Numbered from the stretch's first letter, positions 28,351 through 38,321 are shown. The stretch: DNA of 64,000 nt from Paraburkholderia aromaticivorans (GCF_002278075.1 NZ_CP022989.1:1860001-1924000); one strand, 5' to 3'. Notes: generated from the sequence alone by a model not told the origin. Translations and numbers: made by a program.

Positions 28351-29928
28351 ATGCAAAAACACTCTCTGATTGCAGTGGCGGTCGCGCTGTTCGCCGCGGG
28401 TTGCACGATGGCGCCGAAGTACGAGCGCCCCGCCGTGCCCACGACGAGCACCTTCCCGACCGGCGGCGTGTACGACACGCAGCCGGGCGCGACCCAACCG
28501 GGCGCGAGCCAGACGGACGCGACCCGGACGGGCAAGCAAGAGCCCGGCACGACGAATGCCGCGCGCAGCGCCAACGGCCAGGCCGCGGCGGATATCGGCT
28601 GGCGCGATTTCTTCGTCGATCCGCACATGCAGCGGTTGATCGAGATCGCGCTGAAGAACAACCGCGATCTGCGCGTGTCGGTGCTGAACATGCAGGCATC
28701 GGCGGCGCAGTTCCGGATCGTTCGCGCCGGTCTGCTGCCGACGCTCGACGCCGCGGCGTCGCAAACCAAGCAGCGCACACCGAAAGACCTGTCGGTCTTC
28801 GGCCAGACGATTTCCAATTCGTACTCGGTCGGGCTGAACGCCTCGTGGGAAATCGACTTCTTCGGGCGGATTCAGAGCCTGAAGGATCAGGCGTTGGCGC
28901 AGTACCTGGCCACGGCCCAGGCCCGCAAGGCGGCGGAAATTTCGCTGGTCTCGCAGGTGGCGAACCAGTACATGACGGTGCTCGAACTCGACGATCTGCT
29001 GAAAGTCACGGAGAACACGTTAAAGACCTCGCAGGAGTCGTATCGGATCGCCAAGCTGCAGTTCGACAACGGTACGGGTTCCGAACTGGATCTGCGTCAG
29101 TCGCAAACCGTGGTCGAGCAGGCTTCGGCCAACCTGCAGCAGCAACAGCGTCTGAGGGCTCAGGCGGATAACGCGCTCGTGCTGCTGATCGGCGAGCCGT
29201 TGCCGGCCGATCTGCCGCCGGGCATGACGCTGGACAACCAGAATCTGCTCACGGATATTCCGGCGGGTCTGCCGTCCGATCTGCTGACGCGTCGTCCGGA
29301 CATCATGGAGGCCGAGGAGAACCTGCTGGCCGCCAACGCGAATATTGGCGCCGCGCGTGCCGCGTTCTTCCCGAAGGTGTCCTTGACGGGCAGCTTCGGT
29401 ACGCTGAGTCCGTCGCTGGGGGGGCTGTTCAAGCCGGGTTCGGCGGCGTGGAGCTTCGCGCCGTCGATCACGCTGCCGATCTTCGAGGGCGGACAGAATC
29501 TCGCCAACCTCGATCTCGCCAACATCCAGAAGAAAGTCCAGATCGCCACGTATGAAAAGGCGATCCAGACGGCCTTCCGCGAAGTGGCGGACGGACTGGC
29601 GGCGCGCGGCACGTACGATCAGCAGATCCAGGCGCTGGAGCGCAATACTTTTGCGGAACAACGCCGGCTGGATCTGTCGAATCTGCGCTATACCAATGGC
29701 GTGGACAGTTATCTGTCGGTGCTCACCGCGCAGACGGCTCTGTATTCGGCGCAGCAGTTGCTCGTCTCCGCGCGGATGGAACGTCTGCAGAACCTCGTGA
29801 CGTTGTATCAGGCGCTTGGCGGCGGTTGGGTCGAGCACAACGGTGAAGAGCCGCGTCCGGCTGACGCACCGGTCGACTACGGCGCGGCGAGCGCGCCGGT
29901 GACGGCGTCGGCGGCCACCGCAGGTTAA
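28351..29928 (+). CDS. oprB: Outer-membrane efflux lipoprotein (TolC/OprM type)
   Basis: Channel component of 525 residues. The signal peptide ends in the lipobox AAGC with Cys18, followed by the family's TMAPKYERP. The first part of the mature protein has a low-complexity Thr/Gln/Gly insert (about residues 40-75). Two outer-membrane efflux repeats follow, with RRPDIMEAEENLLAANANIG as the second-repeat hallmark. The C-terminal 30 residues are Ala-rich. It completes an adaptor-pump-channel set. oprB here means the BpeAB-OprB channel, not the glucose porin of the same name. Confidence 0.93.
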   Translation: MQKHSLIAVAVALFAAGCTMAPKYERPAVPTTSTFPTGGVYDTQPGATQPGASQTDATRTGKQEPGTTNAARSANGQAAADIGWRDFFVDPHMQRLIEIALKNNRDLRVSVLNMQASAAQFRIVRAGLLPTLDAAASQTKQRTPKDLSVFGQTISNSYSVGLNASWEIDFFGRIQSLKDQALAQYLATAQARKAAEISLVSQVANQYMTVLELDDLLKVTENTLKTSQESYRIAKLQFDNGTGSELDLRQSQTVVEQASANLQQQQRLRAQADNALVLLIGEPLPADLPPGMTLDNQNLLTDIPAGLPSDLLTRRPDIMEAEENLLAANANIGAARAAFFPKVSLTGSFGTLSPSLGGLFKPGSAAWSFAPSITLPIFEGGQNLANLDLANIQKKVQIATYEKAIQTAFREVADGLAARGTYDQQIQALERNTFAEQRRLDLSNLRYTNGVDSYLSVLTAQTALYSAQQLLVSARMERLQNLVTLYQALGGGWVEHNGEEPRPADAPVDYGAASAPVTASAATAG

Positions 29929-29995
29929 GAGTTATCGCTTCGGGCGCGCAGGGCGGGTTGCTGTTTCAGCGAAGCCGCCTTGCCCAGCCGGTCAT

Positions 29996-30029
29996 AAAAA
30001 AACGCCACGGCATGCCGTGGCGTTTTTTT
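29996..30029. terminator. Bidirectional rho-independent terminator
   Basis: A 20-base perfect palindrome at 30003-30022 is flanked by A7 on the left (29996-30002) and T7 on the right (30023-30029). It can stop both the rightward efflux operon and the leftward permease gene. Confidence 0.92.
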
Positions 30030-30066
30030 ATCCGCGGCGCTCGCGCGGCGCCTGATTGCGCGCGGT

Positions 30067-31476
30067 TCAGTGCAGGTCGGCTGCGCGCAGCATCTCGTCG
30101 CGTCGCGGCTCGGTGCCGCCGCGTCCGTCGAAATCGTGTCCCGCGCTGCGAATCTCGCAACGTGCCCTCTTCTCGCTCTTCACGCCGTTGAAGATCAGGT
30201 TCAGCACGACCGCCGACACCGAAGCCAGCAGAATCCCGCTATGCAGCAGCGGCGAGAGCGCCGGCGGTAGCTTCGAGAAGAAGTGCGGCGACACCACCGG
30301 CACGAGCCCCAGGCCGATACTGACCGCGACGATGAACAGGTTGTGGTGGTTCTTCACGAAGTCGACCTTTGAGAGCACCTTGATGCCGTTCGCCGCGACC
30401 ATGCCGAACATGACGATGCCCGCGCCGCCGAGCACGAACGGCGGCACCGAGGCGACCACTTGCGCCATCTTCGGGAACAGACCCAGCAGCACCAGGATCA
30501 CGCCGCCCATGGCGCAGACAAAGCGGCTCTTCACGCCGGTCACGCCGATCAGGCCGACGTTCTGCGAAAACGAGGTATGCGGGAACGAGTTGAAAATGCC
30601 GCCGATCAACGTGCCCAGGCCGTCGACGCGCAGACCGCGCACCAGCGTCTTCTGATCGACCGGACGATCCACCATGTCGCCGACCGCGAGGAACATGCCG
30701 GTCGATTCGATGAAGGTGACGAACATCACGGTGACCATCGTCGCGATCGACAGCGGATCGAAGTGCGGCAGGCCGAAGTGAAACGGCATGACGAAGCCGA
30801 CCCACGGTGCGTGCGTGACGCCTTCCATGTTGACGCGGCCGAGCACCAGCGCGATCACGAAGCCGGCGACAATGCCGAGCAGCACCGAGATATTGGCGAG
30901 GAAGCCCCGGGCGAACTTGTTGATCAGCAGAATCAGCATCAGCACGACCAGCGAGAGGCCGAGATAGACCGGATTGCCGTAATCGGGATTGCCCACGCCG
31001 CCGGCCGCCCAGTTGATGCCGACTTCCATCAGCGACAGACCGATCACCGAGATCACCACGCCGATCACGACCGGCGGAAAGAACCGCAGCAACTTGCCGA
31101 CCGCCGGCGCGAGCAGGATCCCGACCACACCGGCCGCAATCGTCGAGCCGAAAATGTCGAGAATGCCGAGCGAAGGATTGGTGCCGATCGCGACCATCGG
31201 CCCGACGGCCGCGAAGGTGCAGCCCATGATGACCGGCAGACGAATCCCGAAGATCCATAGGCCGAGTGTCTGGATCAGCGTGGCGATGCCGCAGGAAAAC
31301 AGGTCGGCGCTGATCAGGAACGCGATCTGGTCCTTCGGCAACTTGAGCGCCGCGCCGATGATCAGCGGGACCGCGACCGCGCCGGCGTACATCACCAGAA
31401 CGTGCTGGATGCCGAGGGTGAGCAACTGGCCTGCGGGCAGTCGCTCGTCGCACGGGTGAACCGTGTTCGATTGCAT
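30067..31476 (-). CDS. NCS2-family nucleobase permease (xanthine/uracil type)
   Basis: Inner-membrane proton symporter of 469 residues with about 12-14 hydrophobic segments. The opening NTVHPCDERLPAGQL and the NCS2 signature region (FNSFPHTSFSQNVGLIGVTG) point to the xanthine/uric acid branch, as does the acidic segment FVTFIESTGMF. The substrate is inferred, most likely xanthine or urate. I chose the ATG at 31476 because GGAGA lies 10 bases upstream; an ATG six codons earlier (31494) is possible. The C-terminal 35 residues are charged and variable. Confidence 0.88.
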   Translation of the reverse strand: MQSNTVHPCDERLPAGQLLTLGIQHVLVMYAGAVAVPLIIGAALKLPKDQIAFLISADLFSCGIATLIQTLGLWIFGIRLPVIMGCTFAAVGPMVAIGTNPSLGILDIFGSTIAAGVVGILLAPAVGKLLRFFPPVVIGVVISVIGLSLMEVGINWAAGGVGNPDYGNPVYLGLSLVVLMLILLINKFARGFLANISVLLGIVAGFVIALVLGRVNMEGVTHAPWVGFVMPFHFGLPHFDPLSIATMVTVMFVTFIESTGMFLAVGDMVDRPVDQKTLVRGLRVDGLGTLIGGIFNSFPHTSFSQNVGLIGVTGVKSRFVCAMGGVILVLLGLFPKMAQVVASVPPFVLGGAGIVMFGMVAANGIKVLSKVDFVKNHHNLFIVAVSIGLGLVPVVSPHFFSKLPPALSPLLHSGILLASVSAVVLNLIFNGVKSEKRARCEIRSAGHDFDGRGGTEPRRDEMLRAADLH

Positions 31477-31901
31477 ATCGTCTGTCTCCACCATCTCGTT
31501 TTTGGGATGGCTCCAAGGTATCGGGGACGAAAAGGCGCAACAAGACCATTGGGGCCTATTCCGGCATTCCCGGTGACGATATGCGTGCGGGCCGTTTGAA
31601 AGCCAATATAAATGTGCGAACCGCCTCCATCGGCGGTCAGCCCCTTGCAGCGGCGATGCGAGGCCGCGCGTCGCACGAGCGCGGCTTGACGCGATATGTG
31701 TGAGAATCAATGAGGTGTATCTCGCACGACGCATAGTCCTGTTTTGACGCGGCTCGCCGCGCGGGTGGGTTAACCCTTAATTCGGGATTCCCGGCGCATC
31801 TGGGCGCATCTTTCGAAAGTCGCGCATCAGCGAGAAAAAATACGCTTTTTCAGGCACGCTTTCGCGTGCTCACCTCGTTCCCCATTCACACTCGATTACC
31901 C
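31477..31901. other. Divergent spacer between permease and FGGY kinase genes
   Basis: No gene is seen in these 425 bases. An inverted repeat, GTGTGAGA (31698-31705) with TCTCGCAC (31720-31727), one mismatch and a 14-base centre, is a candidate operator. A small hairpin, GCACGC-TTTC-GCGTGC at 31854-31869, lies just before the kinase gene. AATATA near 31602 could supply a leftward -10 for the permease. These are weak signals. Confidence 0.35.
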
Positions 31902-33359
31902 ATGAGTTTTCTCGGCATCGACCTTGGCACCGGTTCTCTCAAAGTGGCGATCGTTGACGAAAACGGTCGCGAGCAGGCGGTGGCGAGCGCCGCTTATGCA
32001 ATCGAAACGCCGCATGCGGGTTGGGCGGAAACTTCGGTTCAGACGTGGTGGCGCGCGCTATGCGAAGCCGCCGCGCGTTTGCCTGACGGATTGCGCCGCG
32101 ATGTGCGGGCCATCGGTTTTTCCGGGCAGATGCACGGCGTCGTGCTGATCGACGCAGCGGGCGAAGCCGTGCGGCCCGCCATGCTGTGGCCCGACACGCG
32201 CGCGCTGGCCTTGCTCGGCGAGTGGCCCGAACCGCAGCCGAATCCGGTTGCGCCCGGCATGGCGGGTCCGCTGCTGCGCTGGATCGTGCTGCAGGAACCG
32301 CAGTCCGCGAGACGCACACGCTGGGCGCTGCAACCGAAAGACTGGCTGCGCGTCGCGCTGGGCGGCGCGGTGGTCACCGATCCATCCGACGCCTGCGCCA
32401 CCGCGCTGGCCGATCCGGCCGGCAGGTGGGACGCAGCGCTGCTTGCGCGGCTCGAGATTCCGCATGAGTGGTTCGCGCCGCTGGCGCCGTCTTATGCCGC
32501 GGGCGGCGTGCTATCGGAGAAAGCGGCGCAGGCGCTGGGTCTGCGCGCCGGCATCGTGCTCGCGACCGGCGCAGCCGATACGCCCTGTGCTGCACTCGGC
32601 AGTGGACTCGCGCACGACGGCGACGCGTTGCTCACCACCGGCACCGGCGGACAAATCGTCGTGCTGGCCGAGCACGCGCCGGCGGCGGTCAAGGGCTTGC
32701 ATCGCTATCGGGCGGCGAGCGATCACTGGTATCGGATGGCGGCGATGCAGAACGTCGGCATCGCGCTCGAACGTGTACGCGGGTGGCTGGCGTATGAATG
32801 GGCCGATGCCTATCGAGATGCATTCGGCGACGCATCAGTCGACGCAGCTGGCGCGAGCGCGGCGGCGGCCTCCGGCCTCACGTTCCTGCCGTACCTCACG
32901 GGCGAACGCACGCCCTGGCTCAACCCGATGGCGCGCGGCGGCTGGCTCGGCCTCGCGCTCGATCACACGCGCGGCACGATGATGCGCGCCGCGTTCGAAG
33001 GCGTCGCGTTTTCGCTGCGTGCCGGCCTCGACGCGATCCGCGCGAGCGGCGCGACGGTGACGACATTGAAGCTGGCGGGCGGCGGTTCCATCGACGCGCG
33101 CTGGCGCCAGTTGCTTGCCGATGCGCTGAATGTCGAACTGCATGCGGTCGATTGTCCGAACGCGGCGCCGCGCGGTGCGGCGATTCTCGGCGGCCTCGCG
33201 AGCGGGCACTGGCACGCGCGCGATCTCGCCGCGCTCGCCCCGGGCGCGACGCGTGTCGCCGGTCCGCAGGGCGACGCGGCGCTTGCCGAGCGCTACGCAC
33301 GCTTTCTCGATCTCTATGGACGCGTCGAGACATGGTTCGCCGGCAAGCCGTCGCGGTGA
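31902..33359 (+). CDS. FGGY-family carbohydrate kinase, xylulokinase-like
   Basis: Sugar kinase of 485 residues with the actin-like ATPase fold. The phosphate-binding FLGIDLGTGSLKVAIVD opens the protein. GFSGQMHGVVLID, the sugar-contact segment, and TGERTPWLNPMARGGW are as in xylulokinases. KLAGGGSIDARWRQLLAD is the C-terminal nucleotide site. It is a distant paralogue of the xylB gene at 49.7 kb. It stands alone, with no dehydrogenase or transporter beside it, so its sugar is unknown. The ATG at 31902 gives the family N-terminus. Confidence 0.82.
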   Translation: MSFLGIDLGTGSLKVAIVDENGREQAVASAAYAIETPHAGWAETSVQTWWRALCEAAARLPDGLRRDVRAIGFSGQMHGVVLIDAAGEAVRPAMLWPDTRALALLGEWPEPQPNPVAPGMAGPLLRWIVLQEPQSARRTRWALQPKDWLRVALGGAVVTDPSDACATALADPAGRWDAALLARLEIPHEWFAPLAPSYAAGGVLSEKAAQALGLRAGIVLATGAADTPCAALGSGLAHDGDALLTTGTGGQIVVLAEHAPAAVKGLHRYRAASDHWYRMAAMQNVGIALERVRGWLAYEWADAYRDAFGDASVDAAGASAAAASGLTFLPYLTGERTPWLNPMARGGWLGLALDHTRGTMMRAAFEGVAFSLRAGLDAIRASGATVTTLKLAGGGSIDARWRQLLADALNVELHAVDCPNAAPRGAAILGGLASGHWHARDLAALAPGATRVAGPQGDAALAERYARFLDLYGRVETWFAGKPSR

Positions 33360-33582
33360 GCGAAGCCATGTCAGGTTCAGGCAATGCCGTGACGCACTTT
33401 GCAATACCATGACGTGTTTCGCGCGCTAAGGTGTAGCTCGGCGCACGGCGCCGGGTGGTGGCGGCACCGCCCACCTCGGTGCGGCACACAGATCAACCGC
33501 AGTACCGAATCGCAGCTCGTGCGCGCCGCAACGAAGTCGGCGCGGCGCGCCTCGCATTGACAGACTCATAGGAGCATTCACG

Positions 33583-34689
33583 ATGAAGACCAAAGCAGCA
33601 ATCGCATGGAAAGCCGGCGCACCGTTGACGATCGAGGAAGTCGATCTGGAAGGTCCGCGCGCCGGTGAAGTTCTGATCGAAGTGAAGGCCACGGGCATCT
33701 GCCACACCGATTACTACACGCTCTCCGGCGCGGATCCGGAAGGCATCTTCCCGGCGATTCTCGGCCATGAAGGCGCGGGCGTGATCGTCGATACCGGTCC
33801 GGGCGTCGGCACCCTGAAAAAGGGCGACCACGTCATTCCGCTCTACACGCCGGAATGCCGGCAGTGCAAATTCTGTCTGTCGCGCAAGACCAACCTCTGT
33901 CAGGCCATTCGCTCGACGCAAGGCAAAGGCTTGATGCCGGATGCCACATCGCGCTTCTCGCTCGACGGTAAGCCTTTGTTTCACTACATGGGCACGTCCA
34001 CGTTTTCGAACTACATCGTCGTGCCGGAAATCGCGGTGGCAAAGGTGCGTGAGGACGCGCCGTTCGACAAGATCTGCTACATCGGCTGCGGTGTGACGAC
34101 GGGCGTGGGCGCGGTCGTGTATTCGGCGAAGGTCGAAGCGGGCGCGAACGTGGTGGTGTTCGGCCTCGGCGGGATCGGCCTGAACGTGATCCAGGGCGCG
34201 AAGATGGTCGGCGCGGACAAGATCATCGGCGTCGACATCAATCCGGGGCGCGTCGAACTCGCGAAGAAGTTCGGCATGACGCACTTCATCAACCCGAACG
34301 AAGTCGAGAACGTGGTCGATCACATCGTGCAACTCACCGATGGCGGCGCCGACTATTCGTTCGAATGCATCGGCAACACCAAGGTGATGCGTCAGGCGCT
34401 GGAGTGCACGCACAAGGGCTGGGGCCAGTCGTTCATCATCGGCGTGGCGGCGGCGGGCGAGGAGATCAGCACGCGTCCGTTCCAGCTGGTGACGGGACGC
34501 GAATGGAAAGGCTCGGCATTCGGCGGCGCACGCGGCCGCACGGATGTGCCGAAGATCGTCGACTGGTACATGGAAGGCAAGATCAATATCGACGATCTGA
34601 TCACGCACCGTCTGCCGCTCGAACGCATCAACGAAGGCTTCGATCTGATGAAGAAGGGCGAGTCGATCCGCTCGGTCGTGCTGTACTAA
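33583..34689 (+). CDS. frmA: S-(hydroxymethyl)glutathione dehydrogenase / class III alcohol dehydrogenase
   Basis: Zinc, NAD-dependent enzyme oxidising the formaldehyde-glutathione adduct, 368 residues. The N-terminal [20 protein letters not shown], the catalytic-zinc region [21 protein letters not shown], the four-Cys structural zinc loop [15 protein letters not shown] and the Rossmann motif [14 protein letters not shown] are all intact. The downstream fghA, 29 bases away, encodes the next enzyme of the pathway. GGAG precedes the ATG. The 223-base spacer from the kinase gene shows no terminator that I can support. Confidence 0.96.
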   Translation: MKTKAAIAWKAGAPLTIEEVDLEGPRAGEVLIEVKATGICHTDYYTLSGADPEGIFPAILGHEGAGVIVDTGPGVGTLKKGDHVIPLYTPECRQCKFCLSRKTNLCQAIRSTQGKGLMPDATSRFSLDGKPLFHYMGTSTFSNYIVVPEIAVAKVREDAPFDKICYIGCGVTTGVGAVVYSAKVEAGANVVVFGLGGIGLNVIQGAKMVGADKIIGVDINPGRVELAKKFGMTHFINPNEVENVVDHIVQLTDGGADYSFECIGNTKVMRQALECTHKGWGQSFIIGVAAAGEEISTRPFQLVTGREWKGSAFGGARGRTDVPKIVDWYMEGKINIDDLITHRLPLERINEGFDLMKKGESIRSVVLY

Positions 34690-34718
34690 TCCAATGCGGC
34701 ACAACGAGGAGCATGGCG

Positions 34719-35570
34719 ATGCTTGAACTTCTGTCGTCGCACGCCTGTCATGGCGGCGAGCAGCGCATCTATCGACACGACTCGCAGACCATCGGCCTGC
34801 CGATGCGTTTCTCCATCTATCTGCCGCCGCAGGCCTTGCAAGCCAACGCGAATGTGCCCGCGCTGTTCTATCTCGCGGGCCTCACGTGCACGGAAGAAAC
34901 CTTTCCGGTCAAAGCCGGCGCGCAGCGCTTCGCGGCGCGGCACGGCATGGCGCTCATCGCGCCCGACACCAGTCCGCGCGGCGCGGGCGTGCCGGGCGAA
35001 AGCGCGGCGTGGGACTTCGGGGTGGGCGCGGGCTTTTACGTGGACGCCACGCAGCAGCCGTGGGCGCAGCACTATCGCATGTACTCGTACGTGCGCGACG
35101 AGCTGCGCGAAACGGTGCTCGCGAATCTGCCGGTGGACGGCGCGCGGCTCGGCATCTTCGGGCATTCGATGGGTGGGCACGGCGCGTTGATGCTGGCGCT
35201 GCGCAATCCGGAGATCTATCGGTCGGTGTCGGCGTTCGCGCCGATTGCCGCGCCGACGCGCTGTCCGTGGGGCGAGAAAGCGTTCAGCGGCTATCTGGGC
35301 GAAGACCGCGAAGCGTGGAAGCAGTACGACGCGAGCGAACTGGTGGCGCGGGCATCGCGCAGGTTTTCGGCGGGGATCCTGGTCGATCAGGGTCTCGCGG
35401 ACCAGTTCCTCGCGGAGCAGCTCAATCCGGACGTGTTCGAGGCCGCCTGCCAGGCCGCCGGTCAGCCGCTGACGTTGCGCCGTCACGCGGGGTATGACCA
35501 CGGCTACTACTTCATCTCGACGTTCATCGAGGATCACCTCGCGCATCACGCGAACGTGTTGCTCGGCTGA
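34719..35570 (+). CDS. fghA: S-formylglutathione hydrolase
   Basis: Esterase-D-type alpha/beta hydrolase releasing formate and glutathione, 283 residues. The nucleophile elbow GHSMGGHG places Ser150. The segment LFYLAGLTCTEETF and the late DQGLADQFL and HAGYDHGYYF supply the rest of the active site (Asp and His). The ATG at 34719 is preferred over the one at 34713, which lies only one base from the GAGGAG. With frmA it forms the glutathione-dependent formaldehyde detoxification unit. Confidence 0.94.
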   Translation: MLELLSSHACHGGEQRIYRHDSQTIGLPMRFSIYLPPQALQANANVPALFYLAGLTCTEETFPVKAGAQRFAARHGMALIAPDTSPRGAGVPGESAAWDFGVGAGFYVDATQQPWAQHYRMYSYVRDELRETVLANLPVDGARLGIFGHSMGGHGALMLALRNPEIYRSVSAFAPIAAPTRCPWGEKAFSGYLGEDREAWKQYDASELVARASRRFSAGILVDQGLADQFLAEQLNPDVFEAACQAAGQPLTLRRHAGYDHGYYFISTFIEDHLAHHANVLLG

Positions 35571-35627
35571 AGTCTCGCGCAGTAGGAGGGCGGCGGCGTG
35601 CGGATGCGCCGCCGCCAGCGTCCTCGC

Positions 35628-36410
35628 TCAACGCCGTCTCAACAAACTCCCGCCGTACACCAGCGCCGACAACACGGTGATCCAGAAGCTCGTCGGCCAA
35701 TCGGTATAGAACGCGAGCGTCAGACCGAGCCACGCCTGCAGCAGTGCGAACACGGCGGCGAGCACGAGGCCGGCCGACAAACGCGTCGTCATGTTTTGCG
35801 CGGCGGCGGCCGGCCCGACCATCAGCGTGAACACCAGCAGCACGCCGACGATCTGCGTGCACGCCGCCACGGCGAGCGCGGCAATCGCGAGAAACAGCAC
35901 GGACACGAGGCGCAACGACACGCCCTTGGCTTCGGCCAGCTCCGGCTGCAACGATGCGAACAGCAGCGGCCGCATGATCGCCGCGAGCGCCAGCAGACTC
36001 ACCACGCCCAAGGCCGCCAGCACGACGAGCGTCGACGCGTTCACGCCTAGCACGTTGCCGAACAGCAGCGCGGTGACCTGGGTCGCGTACGCGGTGAAGA
36101 AGTGCAGAAACAGCAAACCGAAGCCGAGCGACAGCGAGAGGATCACGCCGATCGCCACATCGCGTCCGGCGAGGCGTTCGCCGAGCGCGCCCATGCCAAC
36201 ACCCGCCGCGAGCGTGAAGCCGATCATCCCCCAGATCGGCGAGATGCCGATCAGCACGGCACCGGTCGCGCCAGTGAAGCCGACGTGCGAGAGCGCGTGG
36301 CCCGCGAAGGTCTGTCCGCGCATCACCAGAAAATACCCGACCACGCCCGCTAGCACCGCGACGATCCCCGACGCCGCGAATGCGTTCACCATGAAATCGT
36401 ATTCAAACAT
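35628..36410 (-). CDS. znuB: Zinc ABC transporter permease
   Basis: Integral membrane permease of 260 residues with about eight hydrophobic segments, ABC-3 family. The opening MFEYDFMVNAFAASGIVAVLAG and the coupling region GHALSHVGFTGATGAVLIG are characteristic. The start overlaps the end of znuC by eight bases. It is last in the zur-znuA-znuC-znuB operon. Zinc rather than manganese is inferred from the linked Zur. Confidence 0.92.
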   Translation of the reverse strand: MFEYDFMVNAFAASGIVAVLAGVVGYFLVMRGQTFAGHALSHVGFTGATGAVLIGISPIWGMIGFTLAAGVGMGALGERLAGRDVAIGVILSLSLGFGLLFLHFFTAYATQVTALLFGNVLGVNASTLVVLAALGVVSLLALAAIMRPLLFASLQPELAEAKGVSLRLVSVLFLAIAALAVAACTQIVGVLLVFTLMVGPAAAAQNMTTRLSAGLVLAAVFALLQAWLGLTLAFYTDWPTSFWITVLSALVYGGSLLRRR

Positions 36411-37350
36411 CGTGCGTGTGTCCGTCGCTTGAGTCGTGCTGATGTGAGTGGCCGTGCGAATGGCCATGCGAATGTGAATGAGGATGCGAGTGGCTGTGGC
36501 CGCCGTTTTCGTCGTGTTCGTGCTCGTGATCGTGTTTCTCGACTTCGACGTCGCCCGACATCACGAAGATGCGGCCATTCACGCGCATCACGTCGATCGG
36601 CGAACCATAGAGGCGCGACAGCACCGGCCGGGTGATCACTTCGTCGACGGTGCCGAGCGCCGCGACGCCGCTGCCGAGATACAGCACGCGATCGATCGAG
36701 TTCAATAGCGGATTCAGTTCATGCGCCGAAAACAGCACGGCGATGCCGAGTTCCTGCTGTACGTGCCGCACCAGTTCGACCACGCTCTTCTGATGATGCG
36801 GGTCGAGACTGATCAGCGGCTCGTCGAGCAGCAGCAATTTCGGGTTGCCGAGCAGGCATTGCGCGAGCAGCAGCCGCTGACGCTCGCCGCCCGATAGCTC
36901 GGACAGCGGACGCTCGGCCAGCTTGCGCCCGCCCACCAGATCCAGCACGCGCTCGACATCGGCGCGGGTGGCGGCGTCCGCATGCGGCAAACCCCAGCGA
37001 TGACCGTCGGCGGCCATCGCGACGAAATCGCGGCCGCGCACGCGGCGTCCGGCGAGCGCGCTGCGGGTCTGCGGCATGTAGCCGATCGACGCATTGCCGC
37101 GCTCCACCGGTTGCCCCAGCACGCGGATCACACCGTGGGCCGCAGGCACGAGACCGAGCACGGCGCGCATCAGCGTCGTCTTGCCCGCGCCGTTCGGCCC
37201 GAGCACGCCGATGAATTCGCCCTGGTTCACCACGAAGCCGGTGTCGCGCAGAATCGTGCGCTCGCCGAGTTCGAGCGTCACGTGTTCGAGTTCGAGCACG
37301 GGGGCGGTGGCGGGGGCGCGCGCAGGTGCGCCGCGGCCGGTCGGAGTCAT
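36403..37350 (-). CDS. znuC: Zinc ABC transporter ATPase with a His-rich C-terminal tail
   Basis: Cytoplasmic ATPase of 315 residues. Walker A (GPNGAGKTT), signature (LSGGERQR), Walker B (LLLLDEP) and the switch His (FSAHELN) are complete. After the core, residues about 272-315 contain 17 histidines, mostly alternating with Ser, Gly or Glu. This tail is long compared with E. coli ZnuC and could bind zinc as a sensor or buffer, which is inference. The ATG overlaps the znuA stop (ATGA). The next gene's start also overlaps, so translation is coupled throughout. Confidence 0.93.
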   Translation of the reverse strand: MTPTGRGAPARAPATAPVLELEHVTLELGERTILRDTGFVVNQGEFIGVLGPNGAGKTTLMRAVLGLVPAAHGVIRVLGQPVERGNASIGYMPQTRSALAGRRVRGRDFVAMAADGHRWGLPHADAATRADVERVLDLVGGRKLAERPLSELSGGERQRLLLAQCLLGNPKLLLLDEPLISLDPHHQKSVVELVRHVQQELGIAVLFSAHELNPLLNSIDRVLYLGSGVAALGTVDEVITRPVLSRLYGSPIDVMRVNGRIFVMSGDVEVEKHDHEHEHDENGGHSHSHPHSHSHGHSHGHSHQHDSSDGHTHDV

Positions 37351-38321
37351 TGGGTTTTTCCTTTCGCGCCTGAGGCCGCCGCATTCGCGCTGCCCGCGCC
37401 GCTCGCATCGCCCGCGGCCAGTGCCTTGCCCAGCGCGTCGAGCTGCGAGAGCATCCACGTCTGATAGGTCTTGCCGGCCGGTTCAGTCTCGGTGACGCTC
37501 ATGGTCGGCACCTTCGATTGCTGCGCGAGCTTCAACATGCGTTTGGTCAGGGCCTCGGTTGCCTGGCTGTTATAGATCAGAACACGTACGCGCTTTTCGC
37601 GCAGATCGCCTTCAAACGCGGCGATATCGGCCGCGCTGGCTTCTGTGTCGTTCATGGTGGCGAGCTGGAAGCGCAGATTGCGCATCGTCAGGCCCACCGC
37701 GTCGGACATATAGCCGAACACCGGCTCGGTGGCCGTGACCGGCACGCCCGCGTAGCGGCCATGCAGCTCGGCGACCTTGGCGTCGACCGGTTTCAGCGAA
37801 TCGAGAAACTTCGCGAGGTTCGCATCGTACGCCGACTTGTGCGCCGGGTCAGCCGCGACGAGCGCTTCGCTCACCGCGCGCGCCACTTTCGGCATGGTCG
37901 CCGGGTCATACCAGAGGTGCGGATTATCGCCGCTCTTCTTGCCGGTGAGGTCCGCCGCGACAATCGTGGCGCGCCGGATCCCTTTCGACGCAGCCAGCAA
38001 TTTTGCCATCCACGGATCGTAGTCGGCGCCGTTGTAGACCACAAGGCTTGCGTGCTGCAACGCGCGCGCCGTCTTCGGGCTGGCTTCGAACAGATGCGGA
38101 TCCTGGTCCGGATTGCTGAGGATGCTCGTCACGTCGACGCGATCTCCACCTAGTTGCTGCACCACGTCGCCGTAAAAATTCTCCGCGGCGACCACTGGAA
38201 TCTTCGTATCGGCGGCCATTGCAGCCGGGCCGAACGCGAGCACTGCGGCGCTCGCGGCAAGGTACTTCGACAGCTTCAGCGCAAGCTGCGCCCCGTTCAA
38301 CATCGAGCCGAATTTCTTCAT
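37347..38321 (-). CDS. znuA: Zinc ABC transporter substrate-binding protein
   Basis: Periplasmic cluster A-I metal-binding protein of 324 residues. A signal peptide ends around residue 36 (AAMAADTK). Metal-ligand segments include QDPHLFEAS, DNPHLWYDP and an acidic ligand region near the C-terminus (YNSQATEAL). The His-rich loop often found in ZnuA between the first two ligands is absent here; the histidines instead appear on the ATPase tail. The C-terminus is a short Ala/Gly-rich extension. It is the second gene of the operon, 85 bases after zur. Confidence 0.92.
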   Translation of the reverse strand: MKKFGSMLNGAQLALKLSKYLAASAAVLAFGPAAMAADTKIPVVAAENFYGDVVQQLGGDRVDVTSILSNPDQDPHLFEASPKTARALQHASLVVYNGADYDPWMAKLLAASKGIRRATIVAADLTGKKSGDNPHLWYDPATMPKVARAVSEALVAADPAHKSAYDANLAKFLDSLKPVDAKVAELHGRYAGVPVTATEPVFGYMSDAVGLTMRNLRFQLATMNDTEASAADIAAFEGDLREKRVRVLIYNSQATEALTKRMLKLAQQSKVPTMSVTETEPAGKTYQTWMLSQLDALGKALAAGDASGAGSANAAASGAKGKTQ

